NCBI GenBank assembly: GCA_029287455.1
Contig: JARFRB010000097.1
Coordinates: 27,191-91,190, forward strand
Source of the DNA: Pelagibius litoralis
Lineage (GTDB): Bacteria > Pseudomonadota > Alphaproteobacteria > Kiloniellales > DSM-21159
DNA length: 64,000 nt
Direction: 5' to 3'
Below, one piece after another: positions 25,448 through 34,321 of this stretch (the first letter of the stretch is position 1; the number at the start of each line of letters is the position of its first letter). A program made the position numbers and the translations under genes. The notes beneath the pieces are model-generated. The model saw nothing but the letters and a program-made list of their open reading frames with translations. It did no database searches and was not told the DNA's origin.

Positions 25448-26206
25448 CTACTGCATGCGCATGCCGCCGTCGAGGCGGAAGGTGTCCATGTTCAGCATGG
25501 TGTTCTCGACGATGTGCATGACCAGAGAGGAGAACTCTTCGGGGTGGCCGAAGCGCTTGGGGAAGGGGACTTGGCCTGCCAGATTGTCCTGCACCTCTTG
25601 GGGCATATTGAGCAGCAAGGGCGTGCCGATCAGGCCGGGCGCGATGGTCAGCACGCGCACGCCCGAACGGGCGAACTCCCGAGCCGCGGGGATCATCATG
25701 CCCACGATGCCAGCCTTGGAGGCGGCATAGGCGGCCTGGCCCACCTGGCCTTCAACCGCGGCGACCGAGGCGGTGGAAATGACCACCCCGCGCTCGCCGT
25801 CGTCGTTGACCGGGTCCGCGCCGACCATCTCCGCCGCGCAAAGCCGCATCAGGTTGAAGCTGCCCACCAGGTTGGCGCGGATCACCTTCTCGAAGTCGGC
25901 GAGCGGCATGGGGCCGTCGCGTCCGACGATCCGCTTGGCGGGCGCGATCCCGGCGCAATTCACCAGCACCCGGCAGGGCCCGTGGGCCTGGCTGGCGGCG
26001 GTCACCGCGGCCTCTGCCTCCTCGGCGCTGCCCACGTCGCAGGCCTGGCCCAGGCCGCCGATCTCCTTGGCGACAGCCTCCGCGGCCTCGCCGTTGAGGT
26101 CGAGCACGGCGACCTTGGCGCCCGCCGCCGCGAGCGCGTGGACGCTCGCCGCCCCCAATCCGGAACCGCCGCCCGTCACCACCGCGGCCAAACCCTTAAC
26201 GTCCAT
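25448..26206 (-). CDS. Short-chain dehydrogenase, 3-hydroxyacyl-CoA dehydrogenase type 2-like
   Basis: The ATG behind GGGAGGTTGGG gives 252 residues; the frame stays open upstream but only with low-quality sequence. SDR features are complete: TGGGSGLGAA near the start, LVNCAGIAP, catalytic serine in VISTASVAA, and YAASKAG as the Y-x-x-x-K pair. The end PFPKRFGHPEEFSSLVMHIVENTMLN, with FRLDGGMRM, matches the HSD10-like group that oxidises branched or straight 3-hydroxyacyl-CoAs with NAD+. Substrate is inferred from group, not from residues seen. It converges with the heparinase gene. Confidence 0.88.
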   Translation of the reverse strand: MDVKGLAAVVTGGGSGLGAASVHALAAAGAKVAVLDLNGEAAEAVAKEIGGLGQACDVGSAEEAEAAVTAASQAHGPCRVLVNCAGIAPAKRIVGRDGPMPLADFEKVIRANLVGSFNLMRLCAAEMVGADPVNDDGERGVVISTASVAAVEGQVGQAAYAASKAGIVGMMIPAAREFARSGVRVLTIAPGLIGTPLLLNMPQEVQDNLAGQVPFPKRFGHPEEFSSLVMHIVENTMLNMDTFRLDGGMRMQ

Positions 26207-26294
26207 CCGACCCAACCTCCCGAAATTCCGATAAAGCGAAGGGCCGGGTCTATAGCAGAGCCCGGCGCGGCGCGACAAGGCGGCTGGGCCGCCT

Positions 26295-27131
26295 TTAGGG
26301 CCGTTTGCGCTGGGACATGAAGGCGCCGACATCCGCGTCAGGCACGGCGGCCTCGGCGAAGGTGAAGCTTCCCCGCTCCCGCACCTCCCGGGCCGCGGAC
26401 AGGAAGGCGCCGAGCGCAGCACGGGCGAAGGCGCCACCGACGCTCACGCGCTTGACGCCCGCCCCCTCGAGGTCCTCCAAGGTGTAGCGTGAGAGATTGA
26501 GGCCCATGACCACGTTGACCGGTTTGTCCACTGCTTGGCAAATGGCCCGGATCGACTCCAAGTCCGGCAGGCCCGGCGCGTAGAGCACATGGGCTCCCGC
26601 CTTGGAAAAAGCCTGGAGCCGCGCGATGGTGTCGTCCAAATCCGGCCGCCCATAGAGAAAACTTTCGGCGCGCGCGGTCAGCAGGAAAGGCAAATCCTTC
26701 GCCGCTTCGCTGGCGGCCTCGATTCGCTCGACAGCATGACCGAAAGGGAAAATCGGATCCGCCGGGTCGCCTGTCGCATCCTCGATCGATCCGCCCACCA
26801 AGCCGACCTCCGCCGCGCGGCGAATCGTTTCGGCGCAGTCTTCAGGACGCGGCCCGAAACCTTCTTCCAGATCGGCGGAAACCGGAAGATCGGTGGCCTC
26901 AACGATCTCGCGGGCATTGGCCAACACCTCGTCCCGGGTCAAGGCCCCAAAAGAATCCCGCCGCCCCACGGAGAGTGCGTAGCCGGCACTGGTGGTCGCC
27001 AGCGCCTCGAAGCCGAGGCCGCTCAAGACGCGGGCGGTTCCGGCGTTCCAGGGATTGGGAATCGTGAAGATGCCGGGCCGCTCGTGCAGCGCCTTGAAGC
27101 GTTCATAGGTTTCGCGCCGGTCGGTCGTCAT
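26295..27131 (-). CDS. Isocitrate lyase/PEP mutase family enzyme
   Basis: The 278-residue TIM-barrel protein has the group landmarks: FTIPNPWNAGTARVLSGLGFEALATTSAG, the DLEEGFGPRPEDCAETIR metal-binding loop, SIEDATGD, and LTARAESFLYG. The C-terminal GVKRVSVGGAFARAAL is the phosphate-like end strand. Enzymes of this group cleave or form carbon-carbon or carbon-phosphorus bonds on oxaloacetate-like acids. The canonical KKCGH loop of true isocitrate lyase is absent. The substrate is unknown. It sits 14 bp before a GST gene in the same direction. Confidence 0.87.
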   Translation of the reverse strand: MTTDRRETYERFKALHERPGIFTIPNPWNAGTARVLSGLGFEALATTSAGYALSVGRRDSFGALTRDEVLANAREIVEATDLPVSADLEEGFGPRPEDCAETIRRAAEVGLVGGSIEDATGDPADPIFPFGHAVERIEAASEAAKDLPFLLTARAESFLYGRPDLDDTIARLQAFSKAGAHVLYAPGLPDLESIRAICQAVDKPVNVVMGLNLSRYTLEDLEGAGVKRVSVGGAFARAALGAFLSAAREVRERGSFTFAEAAVPDADVGAFMSQRKRP

Positions 27132-27144
27132 GGCACTGCCCCTC

Positions 27145-27765
27145 CTAGGTCAGTGGAATCATCACGTGCTCTTGGAAGGCCGGCCGTGTGCTCAGACGTT
27201 TGTAGTAGGCCGCGAGGTTCGGTGCCGTGCCATGCTCAACATCAAGGGCGAACCAGCGGTAAGCGGCGGCGCCGAGCGGGATGTCGGCCATGGTGAAGGC
27301 CTCGCCCAGAACGAAGGGACGGTCGGCCAAGCGGGCGTCGAGAATGGCGAGCGCCGACCGGCAGGCCGCAACGCCCTCGGCGATGGCTTGCGGGTCGCGA
27401 TCTTCCGGCGCATGCCGCACCAGATTCCAGAACACCGGCGTCATGGGCGGCATGACTGTGGAGACCACCCAGTCCATCCATTGATCCGCCAAAGCCTGAG
27501 CCTGGATGTGCTCCGGCGAGAGAGTGCGGGCGCCGTAGGTCCGCGAAAGGTAGCGGACGATGGCGTTGGACTCCCAAAGCACGAAGTCCCCGTCCTCGAT
27601 CACCGGGACCCGGCGGTTGGGGTTAAGGGCGCCGTACTCAGGCGTGTCCAAGCCGCCGAACGCGCCACCCACCTCGATGTGCTCCACGGGCAGGCTCAAC
27701 TCCGCCGCGCACCACATCACCTTCTGAACGTTGATCGAGTTCCGCCGTCCCCACACCCGTAGCAT
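27145..27765 (-). CDS. Glutathione S-transferase family protein
   Basis: From the ATG behind GGGGAGGCGCGCA the product has 206 residues. The thioredoxin-like N-domain carries RRNSINVQKVMWCAAEL, with serine in the position of the glutathione-activating residue, and NRRVPVIEDGDFVLWESNAIVRYL, the cis-proline and SNAI glutathione-binding loop. The all-helical C-domain contains LADRPFVLGEAFTMADIPLG. It is a cytosolic detoxification or isomerase-type enzyme with unknown substrate. The downstream PEP-mutase-like gene is probably in the same transcript. Confidence 0.92.
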   Translation of the reverse strand: MLRVWGRRNSINVQKVMWCAAELSLPVEHIEVGGAFGGLDTPEYGALNPNRRVPVIEDGDFVLWESNAIVRYLSRTYGARTLSPEHIQAQALADQWMDWVVSTVMPPMTPVFWNLVRHAPEDRDPQAIAEGVAACRSALAILDARLADRPFVLGEAFTMADIPLGAAAYRWFALDVEHGTAPNLAAYYKRLSTRPAFQEHVMIPLT

Positions 27766-27834
27766 TGCGCGCCTCCCCGCTGAATGCCTCATCTAAGCGC
27801 GCCAAAGCCCGCGCCACAAGGGCCGCGCGGTGGA

Positions 27835-27907
27835 TATTCACGGTATGGTCCAACGAGATTTTGGGAGTCGCGATTCCGGCCCCCCTAGACTTAGCGCATG
27901 GGGAACA
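27835..27907 (+). repeat. Left copy of a 73-bp imperfect direct repeat flanking the LOV kinase/regulator pair
   Basis: This segment aligns without gaps to 29729-29801, and I count 55 of 73 identical bases, with an 18-base identical core (AGATTTTGGGAGTCGCGA). Mismatches show no third-position pattern, so conservation of an encoded peptide is unlikely. It lies between the GST gene and the end of the response regulator. Confidence 0.75.
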
Positions 27908-27939
27908 GATGAAGACGGTCCGTTCTTTATCCGTGCTTA

Positions 27940-28317
27940 TTAGCCTGGATTTCGCCTCAAGAGCAGATCGACGGCGGTCAGCAAGGCCGCCCTGGAGAAC
28001 GGCTTGGCCAGGACAGCGTCCGCGTTTTCGCGGGCCAGGGCCAGCGCGCCCTCGGTATCAGCCCACGCGCCGCCGCCGGATATCGCGAGAACCGGAGTCC
28101 CGGCCCCGTTCCGTTTGAGCGAGAGGATGACCTCCGAGCCGTCCAGATTCGGCATGACGACATCCGTGACCACGAGATTGAATTGCTGCTCGCGTGCCCG
28201 CTCGAGGCCGACCCGGCCGTCCTCCGCCTCCACCACGCTGTGACCGGCGAGCGAGAGCACCGTCCTGAGGGAGGACCGCACGCCGTCTAAGTCCTCGACG
28301 AGAAGAATCCTGGCCAT
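27940..28317 (-). CDS. Single-domain (CheY-like) response regulator
   Basis: From MARILLVEDLDG (GAGGGCTGAA upstream) the product is 125 residues and consists of a receiver domain only. The acidic pair is LVEDLD, the phospho-acceptor aspartate is in VVTDVVMPNLDG (about residue 49), the switch serine in LAISGGG, and the lysine in VLAKPFS. There is no output domain, so it would act by protein contact or as a phosphate relay. It begins one base after the stop of the broken histidine kinase, its expected partner. Confidence 0.92.
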   Translation of the reverse strand: MARILLVEDLDGVRSSLRTVLSLAGHSVVEAEDGRVGLERAREQQFNLVVTDVVMPNLDGSEVILSLKRNGAGTPVLAISGGGAWADTEGALALARENADAVLAKPFSRAALLTAVDLLLRRNPG

Positions 28318-28318
28318 T

Positions 28319-29464
28319 TCAGCCCTCACCTGGATCGCCAACCACGGGAATGAAAATATGGAAGCTCGTTCCCTTGCCCGGCACGCTTTGCGCTTCGATG
28401 CACCCGCCCCAGCGCTCCACGATCCCGCTGCACATGGACAGCCCGAGACCCGTTCCCCGGCCGGGGGATTTTGTGGTGAAGAAGGGCTCGAAGATGCGCT
28501 TCATGGTAATGGGATCGATGCCCCGGCCGGTGTCGGTGATGGAGATGGTCAGTTCGCTTGGGGACTCTGGGGCCGCGGCGCTGAGAGCAACCGCGATCTC
28601 TCCCTTCCCGCCACTGGCTTCGGCGGCGTTGAGGAAGACATTGGTGAGGACCTGGCAGAGTGCGGTCCGGTTGACCCTGATGCGCAGCCTCGCGAGGGGG
28701 CCGGAGGGATCGAAGCCCGTTTGGCGGATGGACACCGAGCTCGGCAAGTGGCCGGCGCAAAAGCAAACCGCTTCTCCGAGGATCGCCAAGGCATCGTGCT
28801 CCCGATCGGCGGTGGGGTCTTGCCGCCCGAAGGCTAGAATGCCGCTGACCACATCCTCCGTGAAACGGGTGCTTTCCACGATCTCCCGGACGTAGCGCCG
28901 GCAGCGCTAGCCTTGCAGTTCCTCGTCGTCACGCAAGAGCTCGCTGAAGAGCCGGATGGGCTGCAGAGCGTTGTTCAGTTCATGGGCCACGCCGCCGGCC
29001 AGCCGCCCAAGGGTTTCGAGCTTTTGGCGCTGGTTTTCCGTGCCGATGCGATCGACATCCTCGGTGATATCCACCTGCATGCCAAGTTAGGCTTCGAGAC
29101 GGCCTTTGGAGTCGTGCAGCGGCGAGAGCTGAAGGCGGTTCCAAAACCGGGAGCCATCTTTCCGGTAGTTCAGGATCAGCACGGTCGCAGCCTTCTCCGC
29201 GCGGATCGTATCGCGAATCATCTCCACGCTGTGGCGGTCGGTTTCCGGGCCTTGAAGGAAGCGGCAGTTCCGCCCGTAAGTTTCCGCAGTCGAGTAGCCG
29301 CTCAATTTCTCGAAAGCGCGGTTTGAGTGGACCAGGGGCATATCCGCTCGGCGCGCGTCCGCGATGGTCACGCCGAAAGCGCATTGTTGGACCGCTTGGG
29401 CCAGAATGGCCTCTGGATACTGGTCACCTTGGCTCAAAGGCGACTTGGAGCTCGCGAACGACAT
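28319..29464 (-). pseudogene. LOV-domain histidine kinase interrupted by two in-frame stop codons
   Basis: A single frame runs from an ATG with GAGG seven bases upstream to a TGA just before the response regulator. Residues 30-125 are a LOV (blue-light, flavin) domain with the adduct motif GRNCRFLQG (cysteine 67) and NYRKDGSRFW. A TAA at 29087-29089 falls where homologues usually continue RLEAYLGMQVD. The HisKA box LGRLAGGVAHELNNALQPI follows. A TAG at 28907-28909 falls before the next helix, and the HATPase_c domain is intact (TDTGRGID, FEPFFTTKSPGRGTGLGL). There is no frameshift. As read, only a 125-residue stand-alone LOV protein and perhaps a separate ATPase fragment could be made. Confidence 0.88.
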
Positions 29465-29688
29465 CAGGCGTCCTCAACCAGATTTCGGGATCGCCAAACA
29501 CGGAAGGTTTGGCAGGCTATATTCCCTTATAGGTAGCGTCCGAACCTTAACGTAGGGTTACCCAAGATTGAGTGGCCTGGCCGCGATATCGCCTATTGCC
29601 TGCGCTTGGATAACGCGGAAGAATATGGGATTCGCTCGCCATTGCTCGTCGATGGCTGGCGGCGCCGGGTGTGGGTTGGCGTCTTCTC

Positions 29689-29712
29689 AAAGCCCAGGCC
29701 AAAGCCCAGGCC
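29689..29712. repeat. Perfect 12-bp tandem duplication
   Basis: AAAGCCCAGGCC occurs twice head to tail and is followed by a partial third version. It lies in the non-coding stretch after the LOV kinase start and has no other visible role. Confidence 0.8.
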
Positions 29713-29728
29713 AGCTCGGCCAGCTGTG

Positions 29729-29801
29729 TATTCGCCTTATGTTCCAACAAGATTTTGGGAGTCGCGAATTCGCGCCCCCCAGACCTGGACGCGGAGGAAC
29801 A
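29729..29801 (+). repeat. Right copy of the 73-bp imperfect direct repeat
   Basis: It is the same length and orientation as the copy at 27835-27907. The two bracket the response regulator and LOV kinase, 1.9 kb apart. No target duplication or transposase was found next to either copy. Confidence 0.75.
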
Positions 29802-29928
29802 TTACGGGTAGATTCGTTTGTGATTTGTGCTGAAACGCCAATAGCTTCTATCGACATACATAAGTAAGATTAGAAGATTGGTGTTATCGGCTGTTGCGGA
29901 TGCTTGGGGGAAGAGGGTTTTAGAACGG

Positions 29929-31176
29929 ATGACAGCGATCCGTCCGGACATCGCTTCGGCGAGCCATGCCAGCATGGGCGCGGCCCGCGACCCGCGCGCC
30001 TTTCAGCCGTTCCTCCAGCTAAACCGCTTGCTGGCCGGGACCGCGCCCGGTAACTCGCCCGCGCCCGACGGAGCGCCGATCAATTTGGCCCCTGGCGATC
30101 CCATGCTGAGCCCGCCACGGCTGATCGCCGAGACCTTGGCGCGCTATCCCGAGGCTTGGTCGCGCTACCCGCCGCCACGCGGGACCGACGATTTCCGGTC
30201 CGCGGCGCTGGGCTGGCTGCGCCGCCGCTATGGCCTTGGGGAGGGGATGATCGATCCGCCCCGCCACATGCTTCCCGTGCCGGGCAGCCGTGAGGGCTTG
30301 TTCCTCTGCGCCCTGGCGGCGATTTCCCAGGGCAGGGACTCCGGCCGGCGCAAAGTGCTGATTCCGGCACCGGCCTATCACGCCTATGCCGGCGGCGCGG
30401 TGGCTGGTGATGCCGAGCCCGTTTTCGTGCCGGCGCGCCGGGAAACGGGCTTCTTGCCGGACTACGAAAGCCTTCCGCCGGACTTGCTGGACCAAGTGGC
30501 CATCGCCTTCATCTGCTCGCCGTCCAATCCGGAAGGGGCGGCCGCGGACCTGCCGCGCTGGCGCGGCCTGCTGCGCCTGGCACGGCGCCATGGATTTCTT
30601 TTGGCCGCCGATGAATGCTATGCGGACACCTACCTCGGCGATCCCACCGCCGGGCTTTTGCAGGCGGCGGAGATGGAGGGGGGCTCGCTCGACCGAATGG
30701 TCTCCTTCAACTCGCTCTCGAAGCGGTCGAGTGCAGCGGGGCTGCGCTGCGGCTTTGCCACGGGAGAGGCCGAAGCGATCGACGCCATCGCCGCTTTCGC
30801 CATGGTCGGCGGGGCAGGGGTGCCGGCACCCACGCTTCAGGCCGGGGCGGCGCTTTACAATGATGACGAGCATGCCGCGGAGATGCGGGATTTTTACCAC
30901 GATCTCTTCGCGCTGGCGGAGCGCAAACTGGGAAACCGTTTTGGGTGGACGAAGCCGGCGGGGGGCTTCTTCCTCTGGCTGGACGTCGGGGACGGCGAAG
31001 CGGCGGCGAAGCGGCTCTGGGCGGAGGCGGGGATTCGCGTGCTGCCGGGGGCCTTCATGTGCCCGGCGCAATTCGCGGAGGGCAATCCGGGCGCTGGTTA
31101 CATCAGGGCCGCGTTAATTCATCCGCCGGAAATCACCGCGCCCGCACTCGACCGCATGGTCGAGATCTTGAGTTGA
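29929..31176 (+). CDS. Class I/II aminotransferase, DapC-like
   Basis: The start is uncertain: ATG 29929, ATG 29974 and TTG 29878 are all in frame, and family alignment favours one of the ATGs. The product from 29929 is 415 residues. Fold-type I PLP features are [14 protein letters not shown] [34 protein letters not shown], and the PLP-lysine box [18 protein letters not shown]. The SLSKRS form is typical of N-succinyldiaminopimelate aminotransferases, which act in lysine and peptidoglycan precursor synthesis. The exact substrate is inferred from that motif. ftsK follows after 28 bp. Confidence 0.85.
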   Translation: MTAIRPDIASASHASMGAARDPRAFQPFLQLNRLLAGTAPGNSPAPDGAPINLAPGDPMLSPPRLIAETLARYPEAWSRYPPPRGTDDFRSAALGWLRRRYGLGEGMIDPPRHMLPVPGSREGLFLCALAAISQGRDSGRRKVLIPAPAYHAYAGGAVAGDAEPVFVPARRETGFLPDYESLPPDLLDQVAIAFICSPSNPEGAAADLPRWRGLLRLARRHGFLLAADECYADTYLGDPTAGLLQAAEMEGGSLDRMVSFNSLSKRSSAAGLRCGFATGEAEAIDAIAAFAMVGGAGVPAPTLQAGAALYNDDEHAAEMRDFYHDLFALAERKLGNRFGWTKPAGGFFLWLDVGDGEAAAKRLWAEAGIRVLPGAFMCPAQFAEGNPGAGYIRAALIHPPEITAPALDRMVEILS

Positions 31177-31204
31177 GAGTTGTTGTAGGAACGGAGTAAG
31201 CGCG

Positions 31205-33640
31205 ATGGCCATGCGCGAAAGTTTGGGCAAAAGCGACCACGGGAGGCTTCGCCTTTTCCCCGAGGGGACCGGTGGGGCGCTGCGCCGGCGCCTGCGGCAA
31301 GCTTTTGGCGTACTGCTTGCGCTCGCCGGCTTCGCCCTCTTTGTCGCCTGTTTTGGCTATAACTCACAAGATCCCTCCTTGAACCGGGCGAGCGATGGGT
31401 CGGTTGCGAACCTGCTGGGCTTGCCGGGCGCCTATCTCGCAGACGTCGCGTTGCAAACCTTGGGGCTAGCGGTCCTTCCGGCAGGACTGCTGCTGGCCGC
31501 CTGGGGTTGGCGCCTGCTGCGCGAGGAAGCCTTGCCGCGCGCCTGGCTGCGGGTGGCGCTTCTGCCGCTCGTCCTTTTGGCCCTGGCGATGGCCTTCAGC
31601 GCCCTGCCGGAGCCTGGCCGCTGGCCCCTGCGCAGCGGCTTGGGCGGGTTCTCCGGCGACTTGCTGCTTGGCCGTATGACGGGGGCAACCGGCCTGCCGA
31701 TGGCGGTGCTGGGTTTTGGCGCCGCGGTCTTGGGCTGCCTGCTGTTCTTATACGTTGCGGGTCTGCGCAGGCGGGAATGGAGTACCGGCTGGAACGGCGC
31801 GCGGGCTGGGGCGAAAGGCGCCTGGCGGGGCGTTTGCTGGGCCGCCGGAGCCGCGGCCTTGGCGAGGCGCAGCCTTCAGCGGCCGGACTCGAAAGACGAC
31901 GATGAAGACGAAGCAGAGGTGGACGTTACTCCCGCGCGTGCCCGCAAGGCCCGGAAAGAGCGCCGGGAGCCCAATCTCATCGTCGAGCGACCTTTGGCGG
32001 CCGACAAAGCCGAGGCTCCCGCGCCGGCGCAAAGGGTCGAGGCGGAGCCGCTTGTGGAAACCAAGCCGAAACGCCCTGCTCCCGGCAAGAAGGGCCGGGA
32101 AGCGGCACAAGGGCGCTTGGCACTCGGCGGGGACTACGAGACGCCGCCGCTTTCCTTGCTCCACGAGGCGCCATCTGGGACCAACGATCCGGAGGCCGAC
32201 CGCGACTCCTTGGAGAAAAACGCCCGGCTGCTCGAGGGCGTGCTACAGGACTTCGGCGTGCGCGGCGAGATCGTGAAGGTGCGGCCTGGCCCCGTGGTGA
32301 CGCGCTACGAGCTGGAACCGGCACCGGGCACCAAGACCAGCCGGGTGGTGGGGCTCGCCGACGACATCGCCCGGTCCATGTCCGCGATTTCCGTCCGGGT
32401 CGCCGTGGTGCCCGGATCCAGCGTGATCGGCATCGAACTGCCGAACCGCAGCCGGGAGATCGTTTATCTGCACGAGTTGCTCTCCGCCAACGCCTTCGAG
32501 CAGAACAAGGGCAACCTGCCCTTGGTGCTGGGCAAGGACATCGGAGGGATGCCGCAAATCGTCGACCTGGCGCGCATGCCGCATCTTTTGGTCGCCGGCA
32601 CCACGGGCTCGGGCAAGTCGGTCGCGGTGAACGCGATGATCCTCTCCTTGCTCTACCGCTTGCCGCCGGATCAGTGCAAATTCATCATGGTCGATCCCAA
32701 GATGCTGGAACTCAGCGTCTACGACGGAATCCCTCATCTGCTGGCGCCGGTGGTTACCGAGCCCAAGAAGGCCGTGGTGGCGCTGAAATGGGTGGTGCGC
32801 GAGATGGAGGAGCGCTACCGCTCCATGAGCCGCCTGGGTGTGCGCAACATCGATGGCTACAACGCTCGCGTCGAGCAGGCCCGCAAGACCGGCGAGGAGT
32901 TGACCCGCCGGGTGCAGACCGGCTTCGACCCCGACACCGGCCAGCCGGTCTACGAGGAGCAGCCCTTCGATCTGGAGCCTTTGCCCTTCATCGTGGTCAT
33001 CGTCGACGAGATGGCCGATTTGATGCTAGTGGCCGGCAAGGATGTGGAGGCGGCCATTCAGCGCCTGGCGCAGATGGCGCGCGCCGCGGGCATCCATCTC
33101 ATCATGGCGACGCAGCGCCCCTCGGTGGATGTCATCACCGGCACCATCAAGGCGAACTTCCCGACCCGTGTCTCCTTCCACGTCACTTCCAAGATCGATA
33201 GCCGCACCATTCTTGGCGAGTCCGGCGCCGAGCACCTTTTGGGCCAGGGCGATATGCTCTATATGGCGCAAGGCGGACGGATCACCCGCGTCCACGGCCC
33301 TCTGGTCACCGATCAGGAGGTCGAGGAAATCGTCGCCTTTCTGAAGGCCCAGGGCCAGCCCTCCTACATCGAGAGCGTGACCGAGGAGGAGGGAGACGCG
33401 GGGGCCGACGGCTTGGGGCTTGGCGAAGAAAGCTCGGGCGACCAACTCTTCGATCAGGCTGTGGCGATCGTCGCCCAGCATCGAAAGGCCTCGACGTCCT
33501 TCATCCAACGGCAATTGCAGATCGGGTATAATCGGGCGGCGCGCATCGTAGAACAGATGGAGGCGCAGGGCATGGTCAGCCCCGCCAATCATGTGGGCAA
33601 GCGGGAAGTCCTGCTGCCCAACCACGGAAGCGACGCCTAG
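31205..33640 (+). CDS. ftsK: DNA translocase FtsK
   Basis: The 811-residue product has four N-terminal membrane helices (about 36-55, 77-100, 114-130, 158-185), a charged linker (about 225-310), and the motor with beta-alpha domain (about 320-400). The Walker A is [12 protein letters not shown] at about 464. The Walker B region is [14 protein letters not shown], and [17 protein letters not shown] is present. The C-terminal winged-helix gamma domain ([36 protein letters not shown]) reads KOPS sites. It pumps chromosome termini through the septum and activates XerCD at dif. lolA follows directly, an order that is common in this class. Confidence 0.97.
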   Translation: MAMRESLGKSDHGRLRLFPEGTGGALRRRLRQAFGVLLALAGFALFVACFGYNSQDPSLNRASDGSVANLLGLPGAYLADVALQTLGLAVLPAGLLLAAWGWRLLREEALPRAWLRVALLPLVLLALAMAFSALPEPGRWPLRSGLGGFSGDLLLGRMTGATGLPMAVLGFGAAVLGCLLFLYVAGLRRREWSTGWNGARAGAKGAWRGVCWAAGAAALARRSLQRPDSKDDDEDEAEVDVTPARARKARKERREPNLIVERPLAADKAEAPAPAQRVEAEPLVETKPKRPAPGKKGREAAQGRLALGGDYETPPLSLLHEAPSGTNDPEADRDSLEKNARLLEGVLQDFGVRGEIVKVRPGPVVTRYELEPAPGTKTSRVVGLADDIARSMSAISVRVAVVPGSSVIGIELPNRSREIVYLHELLSANAFEQNKGNLPLVLGKDIGGMPQIVDLARMPHLLVAGTTGSGKSVAVNAMILSLLYRLPPDQCKFIMVDPKMLELSVYDGIPHLLAPVVTEPKKAVVALKWVVREMEERYRSMSRLGVRNIDGYNARVEQARKTGEELTRRVQTGFDPDTGQPVYEEQPFDLEPLPFIVVIVDEMADLMLVAGKDVEAAIQRLAQMARAAGIHLIMATQRPSVDVITGTIKANFPTRVSFHVTSKIDSRTILGESGAEHLLGQGDMLYMAQGGRITRVHGPLVTDQEVEEIVAFLKAQGQPSYIESVTEEEGDAGADGLGLGEESSGDQLFDQAVAIVAQHRKASTSFIQRQLQIGYNRAARIVEQMEAQGMVSPANHVGKREVLLPNHGSDA

Positions 33641-33653
33641 GAACACCAACTTT

Positions 33654-34301
33654 ATGAGACGAGCCCTCGTAGCGCTGCCGATCCTTCTCGCGGCCGTCCT
33701 TGGCACTCCAGTGGAAAGTGTCATGGCGCAAGAAGCGGCGCTCACCGACCAGGACCGCGCCGACGTGGCGCGGGTCGAAGAGTATCTCAACGGCATCGAC
33801 ACCATGCAGGCTCGTTTCGTCCAGGTCTCCTCGAACGGGGACTACGCCGAGGGCACGGTGGTGCTTGATCGTCCCTCGCGGATCCGCTTCGACTACGACC
33901 CGCCCAACCCGGTTTTGCTGATCGCCGACGGGCTGATCCTTCTCTACTACGACCGGGAGCTGGAGCAAGCGAGCCAGGTCCCCCTTTGGGAAACGCCGCT
34001 GTGGTTCCTGCTGCGCGAAGATGTGAACCTGGGCGAAGGCCTGGAGGTTCTCGGTGTCGAGCGCGGGGCGGCGATCTTGACGATCCGGGCGCGCCAGGAA
34101 GATTCCCCGGATCAAGGGGAGGTGACGCTTGTCTTCGGCGATCGGCCCTTGCAGCTGCTGCGCTGGGAGATCATCGACTCCCGAGGGACGAAGACGCAAG
34201 TGGCGCTCATCGACCCGCGCTTCGGAGTTGAGGTCGATCGCGAGCTCTTCAGCTGGTCCGATCTTCCAGGCGCTGGCTTGCCAGAGCGTAACGACCGTTA
34301 G
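33654..34301 (+). CDS. lolA: Outer-membrane lipoprotein carrier protein LolA
   Basis: The ATG of MRRALVALPILLAAVLG gives 215 residues with a Sec signal cleaved near ESVMAQEA. The mature protein has LolA features: VEEYLNGIDTMQARFVQVS, the GTVVLDRPSRIRFDYDPP strand pair, and LLIADGLILLYYDRELEQ. The final segment LIDPRFGVEVDRELFSW is the family end. It carries mature lipoproteins from the LolCDE exporter across the periplasm. The start lies 13 bp after ftsK, so the two are probably co-transcribed. Confidence 0.93.
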   Translation: MRRALVALPILLAAVLGTPVESVMAQEAALTDQDRADVARVEEYLNGIDTMQARFVQVSSNGDYAEGTVVLDRPSRIRFDYDPPNPVLLIADGLILLYYDRELEQASQVPLWETPLWFLLREDVNLGEGLEVLGVERGAAILTIRARQEDSPDQGEVTLVFGDRPLQLLRWEIIDSRGTKTQVALIDPRFGVEVDRELFSWSDLPGAGLPERNDR

Positions 34302-34321
34302 GTCCAATCCCTAGTCAAAGA

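Larger units (their letters stand above)
29465..29928. other. 464-bp non-coding stretch between the LOV kinase and the aminotransferase
   Basis: Short frames exist here on the plus strand (for example 29606-29833) but none has a start signal, domain or codon pattern that I can support. The region holds the right copy of the 73-bp repeat and a 12-bp tandem duplication. Its last 100 bp are AT-rich and probably include the promoter of the aminotransferase gene. Confidence 0.6.

Noticed and set aside
26207..26437. N-terminal extension of the SDR frame upstream of its ATG
   Set aside because: The extension is low-complexity, and the ATG at 26206 has a good ribosome site and starts the Rossmann fold correctly.
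28319..29464. Programmed readthrough or selenocysteine/pyrrolysine use to explain the stops
   Set aside because: TAA and TAG are both involved, no SECIS or Pyl machinery is visible, and simple nonsense mutation is enough.
29590..29610. Short similarity CCTATYGCYTGCGCTTGG to bases near 40350
   Set aside because: About 18 bases with mismatches in GC-rich DNA; not enough to call a repeat family.
29606..29833. 75-codon plus-strand frame after the LOV kinase
   Set aside because: No start signal, domain or codon pattern; it overlaps the 12-bp duplication and the 73-bp repeat.
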